Shown here one piece after another: positions 54,513 to 64,000 of a stretch of 64,000 nt of DNA. Positions within the stretch are counted from its first letter, which is position 1, and each line of letters starts with the position of its first letter. The stretch is from Heracleum sosnowskyi (taxonomy: Eukaryota; Streptophyta; Magnoliopsida; Apiales; Apiaceae): NCBI GenBank assembly GCA_030848705.1, contig CM061235.1, positions 128,262,228 to 128,326,227 of the forward strand, written 5' to 3'. The notes beneath the pieces were generated by a model, which searched no databases, was not told the origin of the DNA, and was given only the letters and a program-made list of their open reading frames with translations. The translations under genes were made by a program, and so were the position numbers.

Positions 54513-55267
54513 AACTTCTCTATGAAACTAATCCCCGAACCCTTGTGTCCTAGCTTGCACCTCAGCAACAAACCTTACAATCTGAACAATACAATCAATT
54601 GAAGAATGATACAACTCAAACTATGAACTCTTGATTAGAATATAAACGTATACGTAATAATAGAGCTCAAGTAAAAGGATTTAGAAAGAGATACTGAGTT
54701 GTTCTTGTGTGTTCTTGAAGGTGTTCCCTAGCGAAAGAAACAACCACACAAGTATTTATAGTGAAACAAAAGAATTCGAATTAACCAACATAATTGCAAT
54801 GTTATAGAATCCAATTCTCACGTTCAATTAATTAGGGTAATTCAGTTTCTAACGTTCACATAACGTTAACATACTGAAGTTTAGGAGAAAAGACGTTTAA
54901 AACATAAAACATTCAGTGTATAAACCAAAACTAGATTTAGAGAGTTTGTATAGGATAAAACATTTGAAATAAACAAACTCCTAAAAGATAGGAAAACAGT
55001 TTTGAAAAAGTCTTTGTGAAAAACTGAGCTCTAAAATTATATATTACGTTACACATCATATCCTATAAAATCTACATGAAATTAGGACTTCAGTTTGACT
55101 TGAACAGTTTCTGGCGGAACAGTCTTAGCTTGCTGGAATACTCTATTACTGCACTGTCAGCTTGCTAAGATACTCTGTGTCTACACTGTTAGCTTGCTAA
55201 AATACTCTGTTTCTGCACTGTCAGCTTGCTAACAACAAGATAAACATTATAAAGTATATATCCTACA
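54513..55267 (-). repeat. C3 left LTR, piece 2
   Basis: Homologous to about 61143-61918 (AACTTCTCTAT onward, then the CAGCTTGCTAA repeats near 55130-55230). It ends in CTACA, the left copy of the solo-LTR target duplication. Confidence 0.9.
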
Positions 55268-56322
55268 TGTTGGGATTTATGGGTGATAACATAGGAACAA
55301 CTTAACTTTGTATATACTTAATTTTTTAATTAAGTAGAACATACTGTCACAGCCAAAGTATGTTCTTGTAATCAGTATGCAATGTTATTTTAATTGTGTA
55401 ATTTGGAAGAAGTTCACTTTCTGTGTTCAAGCCTCAAAGAATGCATATTAGATGACAACATGAATAAAGGTTACTGTCATAAGCATTGACAGTAATATTA
55501 CAAGAAGACAGAATGTTGCAAGTCAAGACAGCATATTCACTCTGACAGCAACATTGGCAGAAGACTACGCGACAACAACTTTAGCCCTCGACAGCAAGTT
55601 TGGAAACCTCGACAGCACACTATGCGGGGAACTCCTACTGTCACCAAAAGCACATTCATGTGACAGCAAGCTTTGCGGCAAAGTAACTGTCTCGAGAAAG
55701 ATCCTTGTTCTAGGTATCTTCCTCAGTCAAATCCCGTGACAGTTTCAATGTTCAAGAAACAGGCATGTTGCAGTATCCCTAAGCTGCACCAAGTCTGCAA
55801 GACTACGACAAAAGCTTCAAGCACTGCAAACAAAAGCGAATCAATTCAAGAGCAAGGTCAAGTCTCTATTTGCTGAATTGTTTTAGCTAGAAATAGAATG
55901 AATCTAGGTTGCTTTCTTTGTAATGTATATCTGACATTGTTAGCAATTTAGGAAAGTCACATGGGTAGACACTTTGTAAGAAGCTGCCACTTGATAATGA
56001 CAGCAGCTTCACAGACCCGTGTTGACAGTGATAGTATTAGTTTTATACTTAGACTATTAATTCATTCTAGGGATGTAACGAAGACAAGCAAGTGTCTTGA
56101 AGAAAAACCGAAGCTCAAGAATTCTCTCTTGAGGTTGTAGCAACACTTTGCAAAATAAATAAAACATTTATTTTGTGAATCTTGTCTTCTCGATTATACT
56201 GTTTGTGAATGCATACATATTATTGATAACATTAAATCTTAGTTTTGGTTGTTGAAACTGAGATTGAATTTTATCAGTATTGCATTCATCCCCCCCCCTT
56301 CTGCAATACACGAGGACCAACA
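55268..56322 (+). mobile_element. Solo LTR (Sirevirus-like copia) inside the C3 LTR
   Basis: 1055 bp starting TGTTGGGATT and ending GAGGACCAACA, with a perfect target duplication CTACA at 55263-55267 and 56323-56327. The other C3 LTR reads straight across this site, so it is an insertion. No internal domain remains. A C10 tract lies about 35 bp from the end, as in the other Sirevirus-like LTRs here. It is rich in GACAGCAA-type strings (55500-55670). The short frames at 55554 and 55673 lie inside it and are not genes. Confidence 0.92.
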
Positions 56323-56327
56323 CTACA

Positions 56328-56399
56328 AAACAATGTTAGTTCAAAACAATAGATCCAGCTTGCTTACTATGTGTTATCATCAAAATCAATAGGGTTTCA
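56328..56399 (-). repeat. C3 left LTR, piece 3
   Basis: Matches 61919-61974 apart from a 16-bp extra stretch. It ends AGGGTTTCA, followed by the complement of the polypurine tract (ATCTCCCCATTTTTG). Confidence 0.88.
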
Positions 56400-56658
56400 A
56401 TCTCCCCATTTTTGATGATTACACACCAACATTCAAGAGCAAAATACTCCCCCTAAAATTATGCTTCCCCTGCAAAAAGATTAGCATTCTATACAAGCAT
56501 TCTATACAAACAGCTAAGCATATTGTCATGGCATCACATTAACATTTAGCTCCCCCTAAATCACACATACTATGATCCTGAATTTTCTCCCCCTTATTCA
56601 ATAAAAAGGCTATCTGCATGTTATCATTGAAAGAAAATTCAAATAAGCATCGATAATA
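56400..56658 (-). other. C3 polypurine tract and 3' untranslated remnant
   Basis: Several C-rich strings (CTCCCCC, GCTCCCCC) are polypurine on the coding strand. RNase H should lie in this area but is absent, so the 3' part of pol has been deleted. Confidence 0.6.
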
Positions 56659-58713
56659 TTACCAGACATCCGAAGTCAGCTTGCTGGCAAGAGTCATTGA
56701 TGTTGATTTCGGCTTGATATTTTCAAATCCAAAGCGTTTGAGTAGATTTGTGATATACTTGGATTGATGCACATAAATACCATCTAGAGTTTGTTTAATT
56801 TGAAGACCCAAAAAGTAGTTGAGCTCTCCCATCATGCTCATGTCAAACTCACTATGCATACACTTAGAAAACCACTTGCACATGTCATCATTAGTAGATC
56901 CAAAAATAATATCGTCCACATATATTTGAACAACTAAAATATCAGTACCATTATGTTTAGTAAATAATGTGGGATCGATTTTACCTCGAATGAATCCATT
57001 TTTGATCAAAAACTTACTTAGCCTTTCGTACCATGATCTAGGAGTTTGTCTTAATCCATATAATGCCTTCTTTAATTTGAACACATAATTTGGAAATTGT
57101 TCACTCTCAAAACCAGGGGGTTTCTTGACATAAACTTCTTCTTTTAAGAATCCATTAAGAAATGTGCTTTTCACGTCCATTTGATGTAGCTTGATCTTTT
57201 TAAAACATGCAAATGAAAGTAGCATTCTTATTGATTCGAGTCTTGCAACTGGGGCATAAGTTTCTTCAAAGTCAATTCCTTCTTGTTGATTGTATCCTTG
57301 TGCAACAAGTCTTGTTTTGTTACGAGTAACCGTACCAAATTCATCTACTTTGTTCTTGAAAACCCATTTAGTACCAATGATTGAAGCATCTTTAGGTGGC
57401 TCTACAAGTTCCCAAACATCACATCTTTAAAATTGATTAAGTTCTTCTTGCATTGCCATGATCCAATTCTCATCTTGAAGTGCTTCTTTGACATTCTTTG
57501 GTTCCTTTTGAGCTAGAAAGGCTGCAAATGCACAAAAGTTAGCATTACCTTTCCTAGTCTTGATTCCTTCTGATTTATCACTAATGATCAACTCTGGAGG
57601 ATGATTCTTCATTGTTCTTGTTGACTTTGGTAATGAATGTTGAGCTATGACTTCCTCATTTACTCGAATTCGCTTGGATGGAGGAGATGCTTCACCACCT
57701 TCATAGATAGGCATCTTTTCTTGTGATCTTTGACCTCTTGGACCTTCCAAGGTGAGCTTTGATAACTGATCAATAGTTTCATCCACTGGGGAAGAAGTTT
57801 CAGCTGGCTTTTCAGCTGCTTGAGTTGCATCAAACTGGTTGTCAGCTTGCTGAGATGCTGAAATTTGCCTTGTCAGCTCGCTATCATGACCTGTTCCTGC
57901 AATATCTTCCTCATCCCTTGACAGATCAACATTAGATTCTTGAAATGAAACATCTATAGACTCTTCAATAATACGTTTAGATATATTATAAACTTTATAA
58001 GAACGACTTGTTAAAGAATATCCCAAAAATATTGCTTCGTAAGATTTAGCATCAAATTTACCATCTCGATCAATAGTTTTGAGTAAAAAACACCTGGAGC
58101 CAAAGACTTTGAAATATCCAATGTTTGGCTTCTTATTCCTCAGCAATTCATATGGAGTTTTGTTGAGTATAGGCCTGATAAGCACCCTGTTAAGAACATA
58201 GCTAGCTGTGTTGACAGCTTCTGCCCAGAAACTCCTTGGCAGCTTGCTTTCTTGCAGCAAAGTCCTCACATTTTCTTGCAAAGATCTGTTCTTTCTCTCC
58301 ACTATTCCGTTTTGTTGAGGTGTCCTTGGAGCAGAAAATTCATGTGTAATACCTCTTTCTTCACAGTAAGCAATGAAGTCTTTTGAAATGAATTCACCTC
58401 CTCTATCACTTCTTATACCTACAAGTCTTGTATTCAACTTGTTCTCAAGTAAAGTGATTAGCTTCTCAAATTCACTAAAAGCACAATCTTTAGTACAAAG
58501 AAACAATACCCATGTATATCTAGAATAATCATCTACGATTACAAATGCATATTGTTTACCTCCAATGCTTTTATAGGCTTCCGGACCAAATAAATCCAAA
58601 TGTAGAAGCTCTAAAGGTTTAGTAGTTGATACCATTTTCTTTGACTTATGTGGAGTCCTGATTTGTTTGCCTAATTGACAAGCCGAACAGGTTTCCGTCT
58701 TGACATATTTCAA
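56659..58713 (-). pseudogene. C3 integrase and partial reverse transcriptase
   Basis: Minus-strand frame with one stop at 57427-57429. Upstream: zinc-region end (CSACQLGKQ), integrase D-D-E (HLDLFGPE, IRSDRGGEF, IVERKNR), then the linker. After the stop the same frame continues with RT (HQMDVKSTFLNG, YVDDIIFGS) to TSDVW at 56659, where it stops before RNase H. Strings such as SKLPRSFW and QQADNQ lie on copies of the repeated AGCAAGCTG motif. It is not functional. Confidence 0.88.
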
Positions 58714-58949
58714 TTTGGGCAGTCCTCTAACTAGCTTCTTGGACTTTGAGCATGTCCTAGCCTTCTATGCCAAAGATCTGGATTTGTATCAACAGTAGCT
58801 AAGCAACATCCTACTTCCTGTATCTCAAAGTCCAAGAAGCTAGTTAGAGGACTGCCCAAATTGAAATATGTCAAGACGGAAACCTGTTCGGCTTGTCAAT
58901 TAGGCAAACAAATCAGGACTCCACATAAGTCAAAGAAAATGGTATCAAC
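58625..58949. repeat. Perfect 126-bp inverted repeat in C3 pol
   Basis: 58625-58750 and 58824-58949 are exact reverse complements as far as I can read, separated by 73 bp. The 73-bp spacer encodes the pre-integrase HWRRLGHA-like region (LWHRRLGHA) in pol sense. The inner arm (58625-58750) is in pol sense and the outer arm is its inverted copy, replacing what should link protease to this region. Confidence 0.93.
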
Positions 58950-59246
58950 ATTAATAGTACATTTCTCTTTATCAAAAACAACAGTATGTCCATCATCATA
59001 TAACTGACTTATACGAAGCAAATTATACTTAAGACCTTGAACATATTGAACTTTATCAATAGAAATGTTACTATTACCAATTGTTCCTTTGCCAAGTATG
59101 CGGAGTGTTTTGCTATCACCAATTGTAACACTTCCACCCTTTTTCATTTTGAGACTAAGGAACTGAGATTTGTCACCACACATATGTCTTGTACATCCAC
59201 TATCCAATATCCATTGATTTGCATTGACTTTAACCACAAGACATAC
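58896..59246 (-). pseudogene. C3 protease fragment
   Basis: Carries ILDSGCTRHMCGD, the copia protease active site, and a pre-integrase lead-in (LKYNLLRISQL). The frame runs into the outer arm of the inverted repeat, where the real coding sequence has been lost. Confidence 0.85.
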
Positions 59247-59284
59247 CTATAAAACAAAGAACAAACAACTCAACGTTTTGGTAC
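59247..59284 (-). other. 38-nt GT...AG segment at the C3 gag-pol junction
   Basis: On the minus strand it runs from GTACCAAAA to TTTTATAG. Omitting it joins ATT TGG to GTA TGT CTT, which continues into the protease frame. Here the segment's last codon in pol frame is a stop (TAG), where C1 has CAG. Confidence 0.5.
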
Positions 59285-60601
59285 CCAAATTTGGTTGGGT
59301 CATGCATGGTTAGTTGATAGAACATAAATAACATTCAATTCAGATTTCTTGATCCACATTTGGACCACTTTGGATGTTCGATTTCCTGTTCTCCTTGTTC
59401 TGTCAGCTTGTTGTCTATAAGTTGTTTGTCTGTTCCAGCTTGCTGGCTTAGCATTCTGACTTGAGCAGTGATGCGACAAATGACCTTTCTTTCCACATAT
59501 GTAGCAAATTTTCCAAGGCATAGCATAATTATATGGAATACCATGTTTGCCTTCATATTGAAAAGCCTTGTTCTTTGATGTAGAAGCCATTCCAAGTCCT
59601 TCTTTATCCATAGGAACCTTTGTTTATTTCATGATTGTCTTTAATACTTCCTCTCCTTGAACAAATTTTCCCATGCCTTTCTCAAGCTTTGCAACTTCAG
59701 CTTCTAATTCCTTTATCTTCTCATCTTGTTGAGTAACTTCAATTGAGATGGATTCTCTGATTTTAAATGTTTCAAGACATACATCTCTTGCTTCAATTTC
59801 TTCACGTAGCTCGTAGAGTTCCTTCATCAATGTGTCATTTCTTTTGAGGAGCAACTTGTTAAACCCTTCAAGTTGTGTTAGCTTTCCCTTTAGATCAGAA
59901 ATGAGATCTTCATGATTGTTTGATGGATTCTTTTCAGCCATAAGCTCAGAAATGAACTTTGGAAGAGAAGCATTTTTCTTCTTAAGCTTATTATTTTCAT
60001 TCTTCAATTCCATGAACTCCACAATAGATATATTATTATGTTCCTGCATGGTTAGTGATTCTAATATAACATTTTTAGAAGATATGTTAAACTGAAATGA
60101 GTTTACCGCACTAGATTCAACATCGGAGTCCGAATGTGATACATCACTATTTACAAGGACTTCTTCGGTGTTTCCTCGAACCATATCATCGTCAATGCCC
60201 ACCAATGCAATATTTAGCATATCTTCGCTTGAGTCTTCATTGGAATTAAATTCCTCGTCACTCCAAGTGATTTGAGCCTTTGCTTTGTTTTCTTCTCTTG
60301 AGGCAGCTTGCTGGTTTGACTTGAAATATACATCCTCTGATTTTGATGTAGCTTGATAGTGTATTTTTAATGTATCCCATATATCCTTTGCTGTGATACA
60401 TGACGAGACGTTGTCAAAATCTGAATCTGAAAGACCACATATTAGTGTGTACTTTGCTCTTCCATCATAGCTTGATTTTATCAATTCTGCCTCGGTAAGA
60501 TCATCAACATCTTTTGGTTTGCCATCATTATCCAAAAAAGTGAATGGACCGTCCTTAACGACTCTCCACTCAAATGGATTTCTGCTCAAGAACACCTTCA
60601 T
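59285..60601 (-). pseudogene. C3 gag remnant
   Basis: Two open pieces: 60601-59624 (325 codons, MKVFLSRNPFEW, part of the gag domain with an apparent internal deletion after HYQATSK, then coiled-coil-rich sequence) and 59611-59300 (zinc knuckle CYICGKKGHLSHHC). They are separated by a stop near 59624. The beginning of the usual gag and the segment before the knuckle look shortened. Copies of the AGCAAGCTG motif lie at about 59400-59460 and 60305. Confidence 0.8.
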
Positions 60602-60730
60602 CTTTAGTCTTCATAAATCATAATTTTCTGCCCCATTGAGAAGTGGTGGCGTGTTTAATGATTCTCCCTCTACATAAAAGTGTGTCATAGGATCTGTACT
60701 TTCCTGTTACAGAAATGTTAGTACACCAAT

Positions 60731-60742
60731 GCTCTGATACCA
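60731..60742 (-). other. C3 primer-binding site
   Basis: Minus-strand TGGTATCAGAGC, two bases from the LTR start at 60745. Confidence 0.92.
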
Positions 60743-60744
60743 AA

Positions 60745-61974
60745 TGAAAATGCACACCTAGAGGGGGGGGGGGGTGAATAGGTGCTATGGCCAACTATAT
60801 CCAATTTTAAAGTATTACAAAATAATTAACTGCTAACTAGTCAGCTAGCTAAGATGAACAGAATGTAGTCTGTCAGCTAGCTAAGATAAACAATGCAATG
60901 CAGAATTGAAATAGCAGTAAGTAAAAACACCAAGAGTTTTAGCCAGGTTCGACCCTTAACACTAATGGTCTACGTCCTGGTCCCCTACCAAACCTGGCAA
61001 GAGAATATATTATTAATCACAATAAAAACCGATTACAAGATTAATAAATATATCTCCCTTCTTCCCTGTCACTGGTAGCAACTAGCTGACACCCTTGTTC
61101 CCTGAATCAAATGATCTCTAAGTACTATACTACCCAAGTATAAACTTCTCTATCAAACTAATTCCCGAACCCTTGTGTCCTAGCTTGCACCTCAGCAACA
61201 AACCTTACAATCTGAACAATACAATCAATTGAAGAATGATACAACTCAAACTATGAACTCTTGATTAGAATATAAACGTATACGTAATAATAGAGCTCAA
61301 GTAAAAGGATTTAGAAAGAGATACTGAGTTGTTCTTCTGTGTTCTTGAAGGTGTTCCCTAGCGAAAGAAACAGCCACACAAGTATTTATAGTGAAACAAA
61401 AGAATTCGAATTAACCAACATAATTGCAACGTTCTTGAATCCAATTCTCACGTTCAATTAATTAGGGTAATTCAGTTTCTAATGTTCACATAACGTTAAC
61501 ATACTGAAGTTTAGGAGAAAAGACGTTTAGAACATAATACATTTAGTATATAAACCAAAACCAAATTTAGAGAGTTTGTATAGGATATAACATTTGAAAT
61601 AAACAAACTCCTAAAAGATAGGAAAACTGTTTTGAAAAAGTCTTTGTGAAAAACTGAGCTCTAAAATTATATATTACGTTTATATAATTTATAGAGTCCT
61701 TACAAATCATATCCTATAAAATCTCCATGAAATTAGGACTTCAGTTTGACTTGAACAATTTCTGGAGGAACAGTCTTAGCTTGCTGGAATACTCTATTAC
61801 TGCACTGTCAGCTTGCTAAGATACTCTGTGTCTACACTGTTAGCTTGCTAAGATACTCTGTTTCTGCACTGTCAGCTTGCTAACAACAAGATAAACATTA
61901 TAAAGTATATATCCTACAAAACAATAGATCCAGCTTGCTTACAATGTTTAATCATCAAAATCAATAGGGTTTCA
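60745..61974 (-). repeat. C3 5' LTR (intact)
   Basis: 1230 bp, TGAAAATGC...GGGTTTCA. A G-run of about 13 lies near 60764. A minus-strand TATA box TATAAATA is at 61383-61390. Three or more CAGCTTGCTAA units occur at about 61780-61885. It is the reference for the interrupted left LTR. Confidence 0.92.
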
Positions 61975-62122
61975 CATCTTATCGTTATTGAATGTAAGTT
62001 CTGGTCAGTTAGGAAAAAAAAGGCAAGTTCTATCGTTCTTGTCCAAAATTTCTCAAAAAATAAATAAATTAAAAGAATTATATTTAAGGTTATACATGTA
62101 AGCTTTTTAACTGTTGTATTAT
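61975..62122. other. Spacer between C3 and the CACTA end
   Basis: Short AT-rich stretch; no feature beyond a possible C3 target duplication (CATCT), for which no partner was found. Confidence 0.4.
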
Positions 62123-64000
62123 CACTACGCCATATATGGGCAATAACTACGCCTAAAAAAGTGTGCTTATAGCCCAAAAAGTGTGGCTAAAACAAGAAAA
62201 ACAGGCTACGGTTACACTTTGACCAAATTTGAGGGTGTTACAAAAACGGCCGCAACCATAGACCCCTATGCTGACACTTTTTTGGTTTCTGGTGACACGA
62301 GTATATTTGTGTAGCTGTAGACCCCTATGCTTACACTTTTCTTTTCTGTGGCTACATCTTGAAACTTGTCGCCGTAGACCTATGCCAACACAATTATCAA
62401 TATGGTAACACCATTAAAAGTATAGCCGTAGACATATGCCTACACCTGTTTAGTACAACTGTAACATAATACTGTGAAACAGTTTGATATTTTTGGCAAC
62501 AACTTTATCACTATGGCTACACTTTTATCTCTAACAGTTTAATATTTTGCCTACACTTTATTATACTTTTGCCAACACTTTAAATACAAAAAGGAAACAT
62601 ATGATATTGAAATATAAAGCTTCCCATTAAAAATATTGTCAAACATCCCAAAACACAAACAACCATCCAAATTACACAAGACTGTCAACAAACCATTCCA
62701 ATACAACCAACCATCCAAATTTACTACAAAAACCAACAAACCATCCAAATTAACTAAACCAACATCCAAAAGTTGACTTAAATACCATCAAAAACTATCA
62801 TAATTAAGTAGCGCTTAGAAACTAAGTAATACCATCGCAATCCAAAGATATAACAGAAACTACTGAACACTTAGCATATGATAAAATAATCTAGTCAGTC
62901 ATTTGATGAGAGACACTGTGATCATCATCAGACACTTGCACTGATTTCTCAGAGCCCTCAATGTTCAACTTCAAATCTGGGTTCTTGTCAGCCAACATTT
63001 TCATCATTTCTCGAACTTTTTGGTCCAGTTTCTCATCCATCTCTTTTTGCAATTGAGCCCTGATCTTAGTAGGTATGTTTGACACCAGCTGATCTGGAAC
63101 GGAGGATGTACATGGTGATGCCGAGGACTTCGACTTTGGTTCCTTTTTTCGAATAAGCCTCCCAATTAGGTAAGATGGGCCGTGTTCCTTGCCACCATGA
63201 ACCAACTTATTAGCAGCCTCAGCACCTTCATTTTGTAGAACTTTCTCAACATCAACCTGTAAAAAAAAAAAGAATAGTGCATTTGATTGAGACACAAAAT
63301 ACAATAATAAAAAAATATCAGAGAAATGTCCATTTAATACTTACAACTTTATCCTTAACCGTTTTAAGCACCTCCGGAGGTAACTTGTACTCGCGACCAT
63401 CTTTTCATTTGCGAGTCGCTACATATACATCAGCATCATAGACTTTAGCAAGCTCTTCACAATCAACATCAGATTCAGCATCACCGTCGATAGGGGTTTT
63501 TTCAAGATTTTTAAGTTTCTCAAGTTTTTCAAGTCGCTGAATTCAATAAATAGAACATATAAAAACATCACTCATCCTGCTAATAAACTGCTAAACTACA
63601 AAAAAATTACAAAAAAAATTATGGTCAAATAATCATTACCAACTTGTGGGCAATTTGGGCGAAACTCGTGGCCCCAGTAGTATGGGTCTCCGTAATTTTA
63701 TTCCGTGACTCTTGATTCCTTTTTGCAATTTCCTATATAAAAAGGGAACATTTAATAGTCACTTTTCATACTTAATTATACATAATAATGACATGAATTA
63801 ACATTCATCAATTTCCAGTCCATAATCTAGTTAAATTAGAGCCTCGTTATATTGAACATTGAATTTAAATTCATTACCTGAACTTTTTCGTCACCCCAAT
63901 ACTTCAAAAGAATCCTCCAATCTGAAAGAGGAACCTCTTCGGGCCTGTGTGCCAACCTCTCATCATCTGTATTATAAGGTTTATAATGGTCTCTCTTGAT
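62123..64000 (-). mobile_element. CACTA (En/Spm) transposon, left end; continues off the window
   Basis: CACTACGCC at 62123 begins the terminal inverted repeat, preceded by TAT (possible 3-bp target duplication). Subterminal repeats of the type GCCGTAGACCTATGC...ACAC occur at about 62250, 62310, 62370 and 62424. A transposase-related gene runs on the minus strand toward this end. The other terminus lies beyond 64000. Confidence 0.82.
62891..64000 (-). pseudogene. Ptta/En/Spm-type plant transposase gene, 3' exons, with a stop
   Basis: Four exons with GT...AG introns on the minus strand: 63878-64000 (continues off the window; VPLSDWRILLKYWGDEKVQ), 63640-63732 (NKITETHTTGATSFAQI), 63345-63536 and 62891-63256. 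The three inner lengths (93, 192, 366 including stop) are all multiples of three, so phases match. The second exon strongly resembles the conserved part of the plant Ptta/En/Spm family (PF03004, Transposase_24). Exon three carries an in-frame TGA at 63405-63407 shortly before DGREYKLPPEVL. The final exon (VDVEKVLQNEG... to HQMTD) has a coiled-coil-like, charged C terminus. Confidence 0.8.

Larger units (their letters stand above)
31672..61974 (-). mobile_element. Copia element C3 (Sirevirus-like, minus), interrupted twice
   Basis: The right (5') LTR is 60745-61974. The left (3') LTR survives in three pieces: 31672-32044, 54513-55267 and 56328-56399. They are separated by copia C2 and a solo LTR, each with its own target duplication. 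The interior 56400-60744 holds decayed gag, PR, IN and RT on the minus strand. The order IN before RT makes it Ty1/copia, and the protein features suggest the SIRE/Sirevirus lineage. LTR pieces differ at 11 positions in the first 368 bp (about 3%), the oldest of the nested stack. No outer target duplication was found. Confidence 0.85.

Overview
The window is intergenic, transposon-packed DNA from a flowering plant, almost certainly a eudicot with a large genome. The evidence is AT-rich sequence, plant-lineage LTR retrotransposons (two Sirevirus-like copia families, another copia, a Tat-like gypsy), Helitron ends, hAT MITEs, a TRIM, a CACTA end and GT-AG introns inside element genes. I see no ordinary host gene, rRNA, functional tRNA or organelle DNA. 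Some element proteins remind me of Apiaceae repeats, but that is only an impression.

Left part (1-19,965): a patchwork of non-autonomous Helitrons and small elements. The best-supported is a 4.6-kb Helitron at 4859-9457. It sits inside the second copy of a 505-bp tandem duplication, so the uninterrupted first copy serves as the empty site and fixes both ends. It carries an Ac-like hAT MITE (9153-9294, 8-bp TSD). A related Helitron occupies 9700-12036. Minus-oriented Helitron sequence is proposed at 892-2150 and 12304-16070. A TRIM lies at 16115-17075 with three LTRs and two internal segments. A fold-back follows at about 17755-18045 and a second hAT MITE at 18646-19212.

Middle (19,966-31,371): a roughly 1.1-kb minus-strand Helitron split by a 10.3-kb Ty3/gypsy element (20873-31172, TSD GTTAT, LTRs 6 differences in 508 bp). 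The gypsy reads on the minus strand: gag-PR-RT is open, but RNase H and integrase carry frameshifts and stops. On the opposite strand it has a three-exon antisense gene (22839-24671) with its own TATA box, next to a CpG-rich TCGA repeat array.

Right part (31,672-61,974): a nested stack. The oldest copia (C3, minus, about 3% LTR divergence) has its left LTR interrupted twice, by copia C2 (32045-54507, plus, about 2.2% divergence) and by a solo LTR (55268-56322). C2 in turn holds another solo LTR (33673-34169) and a very young 13.1-kb Sirevirus-like copia (C1, 34359-47476, minus, 2 differences in 1017 bp). C1 has open gag, pol and a third ORF of 1488 codons.

The most notable observations are: (1) each Sirevirus-like family is peppered with its own short nucleotide motif in LTRs, spacers and coding DNA, read in different frames; (2) a 38-nt segment with GT...AG ends sits at the gag-pol junction of both C1 and C3, and its removal would bring the frames together; (3) the giant unrecognised third ORF of C1; (4) a perfect 126-bp inverted repeat inside C3 pol.

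Right edge (62,123-64,000): the end of a CACTA (En/Spm) transposon with four minus-strand exons of a Ptta/En/Spm-type protein, one carrying a stop.
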